From NCBI GenBank assembly GCA_048463395.1, contig DBFWPL010000023.1, positions 128,998 through 192,997 of the forward strand: 64,000 nucleotides of DNA, in the 5' to 3' direction. This DNA comes from JAGAJR01 sp048463395. GTDB lineage: Bacteria; Pseudomonadota; Alphaproteobacteria; RF32; CAG-239. Shown piece by piece: positions 17,061 through 27,839 of the stretch. A program made the position numbers and the translations under genes. Within the stretch, counting starts at the first letter, position 1; each line of letters starts with the position of its first letter. Under the pieces are notes generated by a model, which made no database searches, had not been told where the DNA came from, and saw nothing but the letters and a program-made list of their open reading frames with translations.

Positions 17061-17826
17061 ACCGGTCAAAAACACAACGATTGGTTTTTAATTTCTTTCT
17101 TAATTTTTTTCTTGTTTGTTTATTTGGAATAAGCATACAAACAAGGCTGACACAAATACGTTTTAAATTAAACAATATCTTGTCAAAAATGTTTTTGAGA
17201 CGTTTCTCCAAAGAGGCTATTTGATAATTTCCTAAAACCTCGTCAAAAGATTCTTTTCTTCCCGAATATAAGTCATGTTCCAAATCAAATTCCATTTTTA
17301 CAAAAAGAACATTCTTGTTAACTTGCTGATATTCAATACCTTTATAGTCTTTTTTTAAGTCCAGAACCAGCAAATTGATTTTTTTGTTCGGGTAATTAGC
17401 TTTTAGAATACCGAATGCTCTGGCAGATTCTTCAGGTGTAACTTCTTCATTGTTAGCATATACGAACAAAATGCTTTTAGCTTTGTCCATTCTTTCGCAG
17501 ACGCGTTGAATACGGCGGTCAAACATCGCTTTAGCTTTTGCATATCCTTCTTCAAAAGGAAGATCGCTGTCTATGCAATGAAAAAAAGCCACATGATTGG
17601 GTTCATCCATATAAGCATTATGTGTTCCGTTAACATTCTGAAAAACTAAGTTTTCTTTTTTAAAAAAGCCGTCAAATTTTGTTTTTATCATTTCTGCGGC
17701 CTGTTCAACTTTCCACACGCCTATCCAGTCCAGAGGCAAAGCTTCGATTTGCAGGTTACGGCGTCGCAAATGGTAAGAAGTGGCACAAAAAGCCCCGATG
17801 GGTACAAATAAATCGTAATATTTCAT
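17059..17826 (-). CDS. DUF1796 family (putative papain-like cysteine peptidase) protein
   Basis: A 255-residue protein. The N-terminal VPIGAFCATSYHLRRRNL and ALPLDWIGV match the start of the DUF1796 family, where a SLGxxCxxAxxL motif supplies the putative nucleophile (Cys14 here) and is followed by a PFDW-like motif. A histidine-bearing stretch NHVAFFHCID and FVYANNEE follow. The tail is basic and hydrophobic (KRICVSLVCMLIPNKQTRKKLRKKLK) and may bind a membrane. DUF1796 genes often sit in polysaccharide loci, but none is visible here. Peptidase activity is a family-level prediction only. Confidence 0.7.
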   Translation of the reverse strand: MKYYDLFVPIGAFCATSYHLRRRNLQIEALPLDWIGVWKVEQAAEMIKTKFDGFFKKENLVFQNVNGTHNAYMDEPNHVAFFHCIDSDLPFEEGYAKAKAMFDRRIQRVCERMDKAKSILFVYANNEEVTPEESARAFGILKANYPNKKINLLVLDLKKDYKGIEYQQVNKNVLFVKMEFDLEHDLYSGRKESFDEVLGNYQIASLEKRLKNIFDKILFNLKRICVSLVCMLIPNKQTRKKLRKKLKTNRCVFDR

Positions 17827-17933
17827 ATCTACTGCTTTTAAAAATTATTTTTCTTAAAAAGAAGTAGCACAATCTAAAAAATATTACAACTTTTATTAAG
17901 GATGCAATCTGGACAAAAAAGATTGTTTCCTCA

Positions 17934-18527
17934 TTACAAAACTTTTCTGGAGTTCAGAGCCAGCTGAATCGTTCCTTCGTCCATATAATCAAGCTCGGCC
18001 CCCATCGGAATACCTTGAGCCAGAGTTGTAACTTTGATATTGCAGCCTTTAAGCTTGGAAACCAAATAATGTGCCGTAATCTGTCCGTCGACGGTTGCCG
18101 GCAAAGCAAGAATGACTTCGGAAATCTCTTCTTTTTTTATCCGGTAGAGCAGACTTTCAATGTTTAGGTCTTCGGGAGCAACGCCGTCCAGTGCGGATAA
18201 AACCCCGCCCAAAACATGATATTTTCCTTTAAAAAAAGCTACTCTTTCCATAGCCCATAAATCTGCCACATCCTGTACGACGCAGATTTGGTGCTGTTCT
18301 CTTTTTTCAGAGGCACAGACGGAACAGGGGGAGGTGGTATCAAAATTACCGCAGACTTCGCAGGTTTTAATATTTTGAGCAACCTCATTAAGAGATTCGA
18401 TTAACGGAAGAAACAAGCTTTCCCTTTTTTTCAGCAGCTGCAAAACAATACGCCGTGAAGATCTTGTTCCCAAAGACGGAAGTTTGGCGATAATTTTTAT
18501 CAGTTTTTCGATTTCTTTGCCGGCCAT
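17934..18527 (-). CDS. recR: Recombination mediator protein RecR
   Basis: A 197-residue RecR of normal size. It shows the helix-hairpin-helix start KLPSLGTRSSRRIVLQLL, a C4 zinc finger (CEVCGNFDTTSPCSVC) near residue 55, a Toprim domain from ICVVQDVADLWA, and the C-terminal AQGIPMGAELDYMDEGTI signature. It works with RecF and RecO to load RecA at gaps; recF is also in this window. It is the last gene of ffs-dnaX-ybaB-recR, 14 bases after ybaB. Confidence 0.96.
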   Translation of the reverse strand: MAGKEIEKLIKIIAKLPSLGTRSSRRIVLQLLKKRESLFLPLIESLNEVAQNIKTCEVCGNFDTTSPCSVCASEKREQHQICVVQDVADLWAMERVAFFKGKYHVLGGVLSALDGVAPEDLNIESLLYRIKKEEISEVILALPATVDGQITAHYLVSKLKGCNIKVTTLAQGIPMGAELDYMDEGTIQLALNSRKVL

Positions 18528-18541
18528 TTTAGTATCCTGAA

Positions 18542-18862
18542 TTAAAACGGAAGTTTCAAACCGCCCAGATTGAGACCGCCGGTAACATCCTGCAAACCTT
18601 CGGCCATCATGGTATCTGCTTTAGCTTTGGCATCATTAAAAGCGGCAACGATTAAATCTTCAAGAATGTCAGATTCGTCAGCGACGATAAGGGACTTGTC
18701 CAACTCAATTTTTTTCATTTCAAATTTACCGTTAAGAGTAACTTTAACCATACCGCCGCCGCTAGAACCCATAACTTCCTGTTGGGAGAGCTTGGCTTGA
18801 GCCTCTTCCATTTTTTTCTGCATCATCTGAGCTTGCTTCATAATTCCTTGAATATTCATCAT
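18542..18862 (-). CDS. ybaB: YbaB/EbfC family nucleoid-associated protein
   Basis: A 106-residue YbaB homologue. It begins MMNIQGIMKQAQMMQKKMEE, includes VMGSSGGGMVKVTLNGKFEMK and ends DVTGGLNLGGLKLPF, the typical YbaB tail. The start at 18862 (or 18859, since two Met codons are adjacent) follows AGAAGGAC by 8 bases. The frame is open to 18919, but that extension overlaps dnaX. YbaB is a small DNA-binding dimer almost always coded between dnaX and recR, as here. Confidence 0.93.
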   Translation of the reverse strand: MMNIQGIMKQAQMMQKKMEEAQAKLSQQEVMGSSGGGMVKVTLNGKFEMKKIELDKSLIVADESDILEDLIVAAFNDAKAKADTMMAEGLQDVTGGLNLGGLKLPF

Positions 18863-18884
18863 TTTTGTTTGTCCTTCTCTAAAA

Positions 18885-20603
<1,719 letters not shown>

Positions 20604-20630
20604 AAAAAATCTTCTGTTTAAGGTTAAGGT

Positions 20631-20717
20631 GGAGAGCAATCGACCCCGACGGATTCCGTTACGGCTGCTTCCTTCCGAACCTGACCGGATTGGCGGATCG
20701 TCAGCCCGATGCCCTCC
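20631..20717 (-). ncRNA. ffs: Signal recognition particle RNA (4.5S, bacterial small type)
   Basis: On the minus strand the segment contains GGTCAGGTTCGGAAGGAAGC, nearly identical to the conserved apical core of SRP RNA (GGTCAGGTCCGGAAGGAAGCAG) that binds Ffh. The ends pair as a long hairpin: GGAGxGCATCG at the 5' side with CGATTGCTCTCC at the 3' side. The length is about 87 nucleotides. It lies immediately upstream of dnaX, an arrangement shared with other bacteria. The ends are set from the pairing and could shift by a few bases. Confidence 0.93.
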
Positions 20718-20795
20718 ATAAAAAATCTATTCTCCAATATCGTCGAAATTCGCTTATTTTTCAAGGAAAAAAATTACAATTAACATAATGGAAAA

Positions 20796-22265
20796 TTACA
20801 TATCCGGAATAACAACATTGTATTGTTTCAGGGAATCTTTAACCATCTGATGTTCTTCTGCGGCAGGAATATACCCAAGCGGCTGATTTTCAGGGTTAAG
20901 CTGATACCCGTAAATCAAGGTTTGAGCCAGATATTTGTCTTTTCCGAAAATTCGCGGAGCCCGATAGTTTTCATCAATAACAATGGTTTCGGAACCTTTG
21001 TTTTCCGAAGACAACATAAATTTGTGAGGGGATTTTTCAATAACCTCGTCGCCGTTCTGCCGGACTTCAACAATATCCAGACTATGTTCGTTTGTTCCGT
21101 TTTCAAACAGGCGGAAAGCACCGTTTATGCCGATATAACCGTCCGGATTTGTAATTTGCTCGTTCAAATCATCGTTAGCATTTTGGGATAAGGCGGCGGA
21201 TAAGGCGATAGCGTCATAAGCCAGAGAATAAAGGCTGCTCGGACGTTCCCCGAATAAGTCGGCATATTTGTTGGAAAAATAAATGCTGTGTGTTCTGGAG
21301 AGGGATGGATACCAACTGCCGTTAAGAGTTGCTTCTTTGTTAAGATTGGTGTTTTCCCAAACAGACATTCCCAAGAATTTAACTTTTGGAGGAAAAACGT
21401 CATAATATCCGAACATAGATGCCGCGGATTTCAGTCGTGAACCATATTCCGGAATCAAAACAGCGTCAAAATCCACATCGCCGATGGTGTCGAGATTTTG
21501 CAGACGTCTTAAAACTTTTGCCGAGTTGGTGTCGCCGTTTTGGGCTTTGTAAGATAAATTTGAGCGGATTTTATCCAAACGGGCTTTTCTTTGCGGATAA
21601 TCGGTCATGGATTTGAGAATTTCCGAAAAATCGGTTGTGTTTGGCGGATAAAAAGCAATACGTTTGATTTCAACGCCGTTTTTTTGTGCAGCGATAATGG
21701 AAGCTTTTGCAACCGCAATACCGGTATTGTTATCCGGAACCAAAAGGGCAAATTTTGAACGTCCGTTTTGGACGGCATATCCGATAATTCGATTGACTTG
21801 TTCGCTGACCAACAGTCCCAGTGTATAAATTCCGGGCTGCAGAACTTCTTCAGAGGTGCCGAAAGCGATTACCGGAACGTTTTTGGAGGTAGTTTGTTCG
21901 GTAATTGCCCGAATGGAACCGCTCATCAGCGGACCGATAATCAACTGAGCTCTCTGGTTTAGAGCATTTTCCGCAGCGATTCTGGCACCGCTGGGTGTAC
22001 TTTTGGTATCATAAAACTGTAAAATCATATTAGGCTTTTTCACGTCTTCCAAAGCCATCATTGTTGCGTTCTTAAGGCCTTGCCCGTGTTTTGCGGCTTC
22101 TCCGCTCAACGGCAGTAAAACCCCGACGCGGAAATTTGTTGTTGAACCGAAATTGACTTCGCTGATGTCGGAATTAAACGCGTCAAAACCGCTGCGGCTG
22201 GAAGAATTTGTCGAACAACCGGCTAAAACCAGTCCCAAAAAGAGAATACTAAATTTTTTTAACAC
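20796..22265 (-). CDS. LpoA-like lipoprotein, penicillin-binding protein activator (periplasmic-binding fold)
   Basis: 489 residues. The N-terminal FSILFLGLVLAGCSTN is a lipoprotein signal with lipobox LAGC (Cys17). The rest is a type I periplasmic-binding fold: RVGVLLPLSGEAAKHGQGLKN, QLIIGPLMSGSIRAI, and ALLVPDNNTGIAVA. In proteobacteria such a lipoprotein coded beside rsmI and yraN is LpoA (YraM), which activates PBP1A; rsmI starts 87 bases away on the other strand and a PBP1A gene is in this window. The TPR domain of E. coli LpoA is missing, as in other alphaproteobacterial members. An amino-acid-binding role cannot be excluded. Confidence 0.78.
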   Translation of the reverse strand: MLKKFSILFLGLVLAGCSTNSSSRSGFDAFNSDISEVNFGSTTNFRVGVLLPLSGEAAKHGQGLKNATMMALEDVKKPNMILQFYDTKSTPSGARIAAENALNQRAQLIIGPLMSGSIRAITEQTTSKNVPVIAFGTSEEVLQPGIYTLGLLVSEQVNRIIGYAVQNGRSKFALLVPDNNTGIAVAKASIIAAQKNGVEIKRIAFYPPNTTDFSEILKSMTDYPQRKARLDKIRSNLSYKAQNGDTNSAKVLRRLQNLDTIGDVDFDAVLIPEYGSRLKSAASMFGYYDVFPPKVKFLGMSVWENTNLNKEATLNGSWYPSLSRTHSIYFSNKYADLFGERPSSLYSLAYDAIALSAALSQNANDDLNEQITNPDGYIGINGAFRLFENGTNEHSLDIVEVRQNGDEVIEKSPHKFMLSSENKGSETIVIDENYRAPRIFGKDKYLAQTLIYGYQLNPENQPLGYIPAAEEHQMVKDSLKQYNVVIPDM

Positions 22266-22351
22266 TTGCTTTTTGCCCTAAAATATAACAAAGATACTAA
22301 ATAAGTAACAGATTTAAGTTAAAAAAGTCATAATGTAAAGAACAAGATGTC

Positions 22352-23188
22352 ATGAAAAACGGATTATATGTTATTGCCACACCGATAGGAAATTTGGGAG
22401 ATATTTCAGCTCGAGCATTGGAAACATTGGAAAATGCCGATGTTATCGCTTGCGAGGATACCAGAGTTACCAAAAAGCTGTTTAATCTGTTAAATATCAG
22501 CACCAAAAAACAGTTTATAACGCTGCATGACCATAATGAGGAAGAACAGGCTCAAAAACTGGTTGATTTGATTCAGCGGGAAGAAAAATCCGTTGCTCAG
22601 GTCAGTGATGCCGGTTCTCCGTTGATTTCCGACCCCGGATATAAACTGATTAAACATTGTCGGAAAGAGGGGATATACATCACGGTCATTCCGGGCTGTT
22701 GTGCATTGATTTGTGCTCTTCAGTTATCCGGATTGCCGACCGATCGTTTTCTTTTTGCCGGTTTTATTCCGAACAAAGATAAGGCGAGAAAAGAAAATTT
22801 TGAAGACTTGAAGAATATAAAAGCAACCTTGGTGTTTTATGAAACGGCGAACCGCATTGTCAAAACGCTGACCGCTGCAGCCGAAGTTTTTGGCAACAGA
22901 GAAATGGCGGTGGCTCGGGAGATTACCAAAATGTATGAGGAATGCGTTAACGGAACTGCCGAAGAACTGATAAAACATTTTGCAGAAAAAGAACCGAGAG
23001 GCGAAATGGTGTTGATGATTGCTCCTGCCGAAGAGAACAAAAACACCGAACTGGATCTATCCGGAATTTTACGGCGGAAAATGACTGAAATGCCGTTGAA
23101 AACCGCGGTAAAAGAAGTTGTCAAAGAATATAAACTTAACAAAAACGATGTCTATGAACAGGCTCTGCAAATAAAGAATGAACAATAA
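22352..23188 (+). CDS. rsmI: 16S rRNA (cytidine(1402)-2'-O)-methyltransferase RsmI
   Basis: A 278-residue tetrapyrrole-methylase-fold enzyme. It begins GLYVIATPIGNLGDISARAL, then ACEDTRVTKKLF, and has the internal VSDAGSPLISDPGYKL, all RsmI signatures. It modifies the 2'-OH of C1402 in 16S rRNA. yraN overlaps its last 11 bases. It is divergent from the LpoA-like gene, the same three-gene neighbourhood (yraM-yraL-yraN) as in many proteobacteria. Confidence 0.96.
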   Translation: MKNGLYVIATPIGNLGDISARALETLENADVIACEDTRVTKKLFNLLNISTKKQFITLHDHNEEEQAQKLVDLIQREEKSVAQVSDAGSPLISDPGYKLIKHCRKEGIYITVIPGCCALICALQLSGLPTDRFLFAGFIPNKDKARKENFEDLKNIKATLVFYETANRIVKTLTAAAEVFGNREMAVAREITKMYEECVNGTAEELIKHFAEKEPRGEMVLMIAPAEENKNTELDLSGILRRKMTEMPLKTAVKEVVKEYKLNKNDVYEQALQIKNEQ

Positions 23189-23540
23189 CAAAAGCGGAAA
23201 ATTAGCAGAATTTCTGGCGAAAATGCTAATGCGTTGCAAAGGCTGCCGGATTATCTGCGGCAATTATGTAACCGGAAAAGGAACACATGCCGGAGAGATT
23301 GACTTTATTGCAACTAAAGGAAATTTGATTGTTTTTGTGGAAGTAAAAAAACGCCAAAATTTGGAAAAAGCGGCTTATGCCATTTCAGAACAACAGAAAA
23401 AAAGAATAATCAACGGAGCACAGGCTTTTTTAAGCAAACATCCGCAATATGCAAACCATGACATACGTTTTGATGCCATATTGGTAAAGCTTCCTTTATC
23501 AATAAAACATATTCCCAATGCATGGCTAAGCAGATTTTGA
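23178..23540 (+). CDS. YraN/UPF0102 family nuclease-like protein
   Basis: A 120-residue UPF0102 protein with a restriction-endonuclease-like core. It shows GKLAEFLAKMLMRCKG, CGNYVTGKGTHAGEIDFIA (E and D of the nuclease-like core) and VFVEVKKR (E-x-K). IRFDAILV follows. The family's activity in vivo is not settled. The start overlaps the end of rsmI, and the last 15 bases overlap the convergent cca gene. Confidence 0.9.
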   Translation: MNNNKSGKLAEFLAKMLMRCKGCRIICGNYVTGKGTHAGEIDFIATKGNLIVFVEVKKRQNLEKAAYAISEQQKKRIINGAQAFLSKHPQYANHDIRFDAILVKLPLSIKHIPNAWLSRF

Positions 23541-24767
23541 TTTAACTAACTCCGCCGCAATTTGCAAAAGCTCGTCTCTGGTTGCCGAAAAACTGTCTTT
23601 AATCCAGATTTCTTCTAATTCACTGAGAATAACGCCGATATTATGATGATTTTGTATGCCGGCATTAATAACATCTTTTCCCTTAATCGGAAAAATCGGA
23701 ACAATGGCATCGTTAATAAATTTGAGGGTTTCCGACAAATATAGTATTTTATTCATCTGAGCGGCTTGAAGCAACAGCAGTTTGTCTCGGCAAAAGTCTT
23801 TTCCGTATCTGTAAATCAGAACCATTAAGGTTTCTTCGTTCATAAATTCGGACAATTGCGGATGAATTGTTGCCCAGTTAATAAATTCTTCTTTTTGTTT
23901 TTTTGTCAGTCTTAAGCGGGAAGCGAGGTTTTCTGCCAGCATTTTATCCGGAAGATAAAGCATAAACAAACGTCTGACCGGATTTGGCTTTAAACCTTCG
24001 TCGGCAACCATATTGATAAGAAAATCCAACTTATCCAGATTTTTTGAATCCGGAAGCAGATAACTAAGAATTTCATTGTCAAACATAATGCGGATTGTTT
24101 TACTGACGTTTTTGGTCAGTAAAATTTTGAAAAGTTCATCGCGTATTCTTTCCAATGAAAGGTTTTTAAGTCCGTCTCGATTTTCAATGCAGGCCTTCAG
24201 AGCTTTTTTATCAATATCCGTTTTCCCGAAAATCGAATAAAAACGGAAAAAACGCATAATACGCAAATAATCCTCTTTAATTCTCTGAGCCGGCAGACCG
24301 ATAAAACGAACCACCCCTTTTTCCAAGTCTTCAATACCGTTGTAATAATCAAAAACATTGCCTTTTTCGTCAGCGTAAACGGCATTGATTGTCAAGTCGC
24401 GTCGGGAAGCGTCGGCTTCCCAATCCGTTGTAAAGATAACTTCGGCATGCCGTCCGTCGGTTTTAATGTCTTTGCGAAGGGAAGTTACTTCAAGAACCTG
24501 GTCGTTGATGATAACGCCCACGGTACCGAATTTTATGCCGATAGGCACGGTTTTGATACCGTTTTCGGTACAGGCTTCCACTAATTCGTCAGGAGAAAGA
24601 TCTGTGGCAAGGTCAATGTCAAATCCTTTGAGTCCGACTAAGGCGTCGCGGACGGCACCTCCGACAAAACGCAGAACCCCGCCGTGGCTTTCCACAACAC
24701 GGAACAATTTGAGGATTTTTTTATCCTGAATAATTTTTTTGACATCCAGATAATTATCTCTAATCAT
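23526..24767 (-). CDS. cca: CCA tRNA nucleotidyltransferase / poly(A) polymerase family protein
   Basis: A 413-residue class II nucleotidyltransferase. RFVGGAVRDALVGLKGFDIDLATD carries the GGxxRD motif and the DxD metal ligands. RRDLTINA and a YNGIEDLEKG-type segment follow, then RIKEDYLRIMRFFRFYS, the template-like arm of the family. The C-terminal helical region is the tRNA-binding part. It completes or repairs the 3' CCA of tRNAs, which matters where tRNA genes lack encoded CCA. Bacterial poly(A) polymerase is related, but this length fits CCA-adding enzymes of alphaproteobacteria. Confidence 0.92.
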   Translation of the reverse strand: MIRDNYLDVKKIIQDKKILKLFRVVESHGGVLRFVGGAVRDALVGLKGFDIDLATDLSPDELVEACTENGIKTVPIGIKFGTVGVIINDQVLEVTSLRKDIKTDGRHAEVIFTTDWEADASRRDLTINAVYADEKGNVFDYYNGIEDLEKGVVRFIGLPAQRIKEDYLRIMRFFRFYSIFGKTDIDKKALKACIENRDGLKNLSLERIRDELFKILLTKNVSKTIRIMFDNEILSYLLPDSKNLDKLDFLINMVADEGLKPNPVRRLFMLYLPDKMLAENLASRLRLTKKQKEEFINWATIHPQLSEFMNEETLMVLIYRYGKDFCRDKLLLLQAAQMNKILYLSETLKFINDAIVPIFPIKGKDVINAGIQNHHNIGVILSELEEIWIKDSFSATRDELLQIAAELVKSKSA

Positions 24768-24869
24768 TTCAATCTTCCTGCTTTTTTATTTTCAGGGGTA
24801 TTGTTAACAGTTTTTATATTTTTTTCAAATATAATCGGCACAAAATAACTTTTTTGTGAGTATATAGGT

Positions 24870-25382
24870 ATGAATAAATTTTTATTATCACTTGTTTTGC
24901 TGGGATTGTTTTTTCCGGAAACCACGTCTGCCGCAACACAGCAGATGATTGGAGAATACGACGATTGGGTTGCTTATTATCACAAAGATGCCGGCGGTAT
25001 TGTTTGTTACATGGCATCAACACCTAAAAGAGATGAAGGAAAATATACCAAACGCGGCGATATTTATGCCGTCGTAACCCATCGTCCGGGAGAGAAAAGT
25101 TTTGACGTAGTTAATTTTGTGGCCGGATATACCTTTAAGCCGGGAAGCAAAGTTACCGTTAAAATCGGCAAAACAACCATAAATCGTTTATTTACAAATG
25201 AAGATAAAGCATGGGCAGTAAGCGACAAAGTTGATAAAGAATTGGTAACTGCGATGAAAAAAGGCGAAAGAATGATTGTTCACGGTGTTTCATCCAAAGG
25301 AACCAACACCAAAGATACTTACTCTCTGGCCGGGTTTACCAGTGCCTATAAAGCCATTAGCTCTAAATGTAATAAAAAATAA
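24870..25382 (+). CDS. Invasion-associated locus B (IalB)-like secreted protein
   Basis: A 170-residue protein with a signal peptide (MNKFLLSLVLLGLFFPETTSA, cleavage after residue 21 likely). The mature part has the IalB-family features: GEYDDWVAYYH, a cysteine in IVCYMAS, SFDVVNFVAGY, and a late pair around SLAGFTSAY with a C-terminal cysteine (SSKCNKK). The two cysteines may form a disulfide. IalB proteins are common in alphaproteobacteria and probably act in the periplasm; a role in erythrocyte entry is known only for Bartonella. rlmN begins 2 bases after its stop, so they are probably cotranscribed. Confidence 0.75.
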   Translation: MNKFLLSLVLLGLFFPETTSAATQQMIGEYDDWVAYYHKDAGGIVCYMASTPKRDEGKYTKRGDIYAVVTHRPGEKSFDVVNFVAGYTFKPGSKVTVKIGKTTINRLFTNEDKAWAVSDKVDKELVTAMKKGERMIVHGVSSKGTNTKDTYSLAGFTSAYKAISSKCNKK

Positions 25383-25384
25383 CC

Positions 25385-26452
25385 ATGACTGATAAAATAG
25401 AATTAATCGACCTCAGCAAAGAAGAAATCGCTCAGGAATTAGCTAAAATCGGAGAAAAACCTTTCCGAGCCAAACAATTGTGGCATTGGCTTTATTGGCA
25501 GGGCGAAACAGACTTTTCAAAAATGACCAGTTTTTCAAAAGATTTGCGAGAAAAACTGGCCGCCGCTTATACCATAACCAGACCTAAAATCGTTACCGAA
25601 CAAATATCCAAAGACAAAACCCATAAATGGCTTTTGGAATTTGAAGACGGACAGCGGGTAGAAACGGTTTATATTCCGGAAGAAGACCGAGGAGCCGTCT
25701 GTATTTCAACACAAGTCGGTTGTGCGGTAGGATGTCGTTTTTGCCACACGGGAAGCCAGAAAATTACCAGAAATCTGACGGCGGGAGAAATTGTCGGACA
25801 ATTTCTTGTCGCACGGGATGTTTACAAGGAATGGCCGACCCCGAGTGATGAAACCCGTTATTTGTCGAATATTGTGGTTATGGGGATGGGCGAACCGCTT
25901 CATAATGCAGAAAATGCCGCCAAAGCCATGAAGATTTTAACTGACGGCGACGGAATTTCTCTTTCCAAAAGACGTATAACCCTGTCTACGTCGGGCATTG
26001 CTCCCAAAATGGCTCCTTTTTTCAAAGAGACCAAAGTTCAAATGGCTGTCAGCCTCCATGCCCCGAATAATGAAATCCGCTCACAAATAATGCCGATTAA
26101 TAATAAATATCCGCTTGAAGAAGTAATGAAAGCCTGTCAGGAATATCAACAAATGGAAGGCAGCAGGTTTATTACTTTTGAATACCTGATGTTGAAAGAT
26201 ATTAATGATTCTTTGGATTGTGCCCGCCAGCTGATAGAATTGATGAGAAAATATAAATTGGATGCCAAATTCAATTTGATAGCGTTTAACCCTTGGCCGG
26301 GTTGTGGATTTGAAGCCAGTTCCGGTAACCGGATACATGCCTTTGCGAAAGAATTGAACAATGCCGGTTTTGCCGCACCGATACGTACACCGCGGGGGCA
26401 GGATATTTTAGCCGCCTGTGGGCAGTTAAAGTCCAAAAAAGATAAAGAATAG
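25385..26452 (+). CDS. rlmN: Dual-specificity RNA methyltransferase RlmN
   Basis: A 355-residue radical SAM enzyme. It shows the RlmN N-terminal domain (EKPFRAKQLWHWLYWQG), the cluster motif CAVGCRFCHTG, NIVVMGMGEPLHN, LSTSGIAPKM, and the methyl-carrying cysteine near the C-terminus (ILAACGQL). It methylates C2 of A2503 in 23S rRNA and A37 of some tRNAs. It overlaps nothing and ends 7 bases before a convergent unknown gene, with no terminator visible. Confidence 0.96.
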   Translation: MTDKIELIDLSKEEIAQELAKIGEKPFRAKQLWHWLYWQGETDFSKMTSFSKDLREKLAAAYTITRPKIVTEQISKDKTHKWLLEFEDGQRVETVYIPEEDRGAVCISTQVGCAVGCRFCHTGSQKITRNLTAGEIVGQFLVARDVYKEWPTPSDETRYLSNIVVMGMGEPLHNAENAAKAMKILTDGDGISLSKRRITLSTSGIAPKMAPFFKETKVQMAVSLHAPNNEIRSQIMPINNKYPLEEVMKACQEYQQMEGSRFITFEYLMLKDINDSLDCARQLIELMRKYKLDAKFNLIAFNPWPGCGFEASSGNRIHAFAKELNNAGFAAPIRTPRGQDILAACGQLKSKKDKE

Positions 26453-26459
26453 ACCTTTT

Positions 26460-27275
26460 TTAACGGGAGTGGGTATTATCCTCGCGGGAATTGGAATATT
26501 CCAGCATTTTCATAATGTTGTTTTCAATCTGCGGGTCGATTTCTCGAGATTTTTGAGAGATTTGTTTTATTTGCTGCCTGTTTTTTTCCGGAGCAAACAA
26601 TAACTCCAACATTTCCATCGGGTTTTTGCCTTCTAAAAGCTGCTGTTCGGTAATTTTCGCCGCCAGCGTTTTAACCATTTCATTGCGAAAGGCTTCTTGG
26701 GCACTTTCTCGGGCTCTTTCCTCTTTTTTACGTTCTTTTTCGGTGTATTTGCGGTGGAAACGGGCGAATTCATATAAAGGATTGCCGCCTCGTTGATAAT
26801 TATCCAAACCGGCAAGATTGGTTTTCTCGTCTATTAAAGATTGGATTCCCAAGCCTTCTTTGTTTCGATAAATCATCCAGTCATCAATAATTTCCGGATA
26901 AACGGCCTGATAAACGTTGTCCGGATTTATTTTTCCGAAACACAATTGTTTTACTCCCGGTTCCGGCACGCTGATTGTAATGTTTTCTTGAAAAAACTCT
27001 TTGCTTTCACCTGTTTTTCTGGTTGGATTAATTAAGGATTGTGCCAAGCACATGGCAGTCAGGGCTGTCAGCATTTCCTGATTGGCTTTATACCCTATTT
27101 TTCGGGGATCATATAAAACTTCGGTGTCGTTAAGAACTTGATTGACGCAATACTCATTCAGCCTGTCAAGGGCTTCAATTTGCTCATAATTGAAAGGAAT
27201 TTCAGAACGAATTTCTACATTAACGGCTTTGTTTATAGCCTGATGTATCATTTTTTGCAGTTTTTTGTTATCCAT
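26460..27275 (-). CDS. Protein of unknown function with charged helical C-terminus
   Basis: 271 residues, not recognised. There is no signal peptide or membrane segment. Residues 1-80 look helical (KMIHQAINKAVNVEIRSEIP; then LTALTAMCLAQSLI). The middle holds ITISVPEPGVKQLCFGKIN and IIDDWMIYRNKEGLG. The last 100 residues are strongly charged (KYTEKERKKEERARESAQEA) and probably coiled coil. Rich in Gln, Glu and Lys. Codon usage resembles its neighbours. It sits alone between the convergent rlmN and the rppH operon. Confidence 0.65.
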   Translation of the reverse strand: MDNKKLQKMIHQAINKAVNVEIRSEIPFNYEQIEALDRLNEYCVNQVLNDTEVLYDPRKIGYKANQEMLTALTAMCLAQSLINPTRKTGESKEFFQENITISVPEPGVKQLCFGKINPDNVYQAVYPEIIDDWMIYRNKEGLGIQSLIDEKTNLAGLDNYQRGGNPLYEFARFHRKYTEKERKKEERARESAQEAFRNEMVKTLAAKITEQQLLEGKNPMEMLELLFAPEKNRQQIKQISQKSREIDPQIENNIMKMLEYSNSREDNTHSR

Positions 27276-27344
27276 AACATATCCCTGATATCTGTCGGTT
27301 CACAAAGGGATTGTATCACAAAAAACACTCCGATTCCATAAATT

Positions 27345-27836
27345 TTAAGTATTGGGCTGAAATTTTTCGATAATAGGCTTAAATATCTCAACCATTTTTT
27401 TATAAGCCTCTTTTTTGAAAAAGACGATAAGTTCGGGAGCTTGATTAATATCTATCCATTGAAAATCTTTGAACTCGATTTCTTCGGGATGGGTTAGAAA
27501 ATTAATTTCACTGTCGTTTCCTTCAAAATAAAACAGGCTCCAGTACTGATCTTGCCCATAAAAATCACTGCCGTTTTCTTCAAAATGTTTCAAAATATGA
27601 TTAGGAAAATCATAGCGAATAGGAGCAGGAGTTGTATAAATCAGTTTGGCGGAAGTAATGCCTGTTTCTTCGGAGAGTTCTCTGACAGCGGCTTCGGCAG
27701 GTGTTTCTCCGGTATCTATTCCGCCTTGTGGGAACTGCCAATTATTGGTTTCTCGGTCAGCTCGGGCACAAACTAAAACTTTTTTATCTTTTCTGAAAAC
27801 AACAATGCCGGCGTTCGGTCTATACTTTTTTTGCAT
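27345..27836 (-). CDS. rppH: RNA pyrophosphohydrolase RppH (Nudix)
   Basis: A 163-residue Nudix hydrolase. It begins YRPNAGIVVFRKDKKVLVCAR with WQFPQGGIDTGETP, and the Nudix box runs GGIDTGETPAEAAVRELSEETG. It resembles the RppH/NudH branch, which removes pyrophosphate from 5'-triphosphate mRNAs to start decay, and Ap4A-type hydrolases of alphaproteobacteria. It is the last gene of the gpmI-envC-ctpA-yibQ-rppH run and follows the YibQ gene by 3 bases. Confidence 0.9.
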   Translation of the reverse strand: MQKKYRPNAGIVVFRKDKKVLVCARADRETNNWQFPQGGIDTGETPAEAAVRELSEETGITSAKLIYTTPAPIRYDFPNHILKHFEENGSDFYGQDQYWSLFYFEGNDSEINFLTHPEEIEFKDFQWIDINQAPELIVFFKKEAYKKMVEIFKPIIEKFQPNT

Positions 27837-27839
27837 GAT

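Noticed and set aside
20604..20639. DnaX start at 20639
   Set aside because: It would overlap the 3' end of the SRP RNA; the ATG at 20603 begins the family N-terminus.
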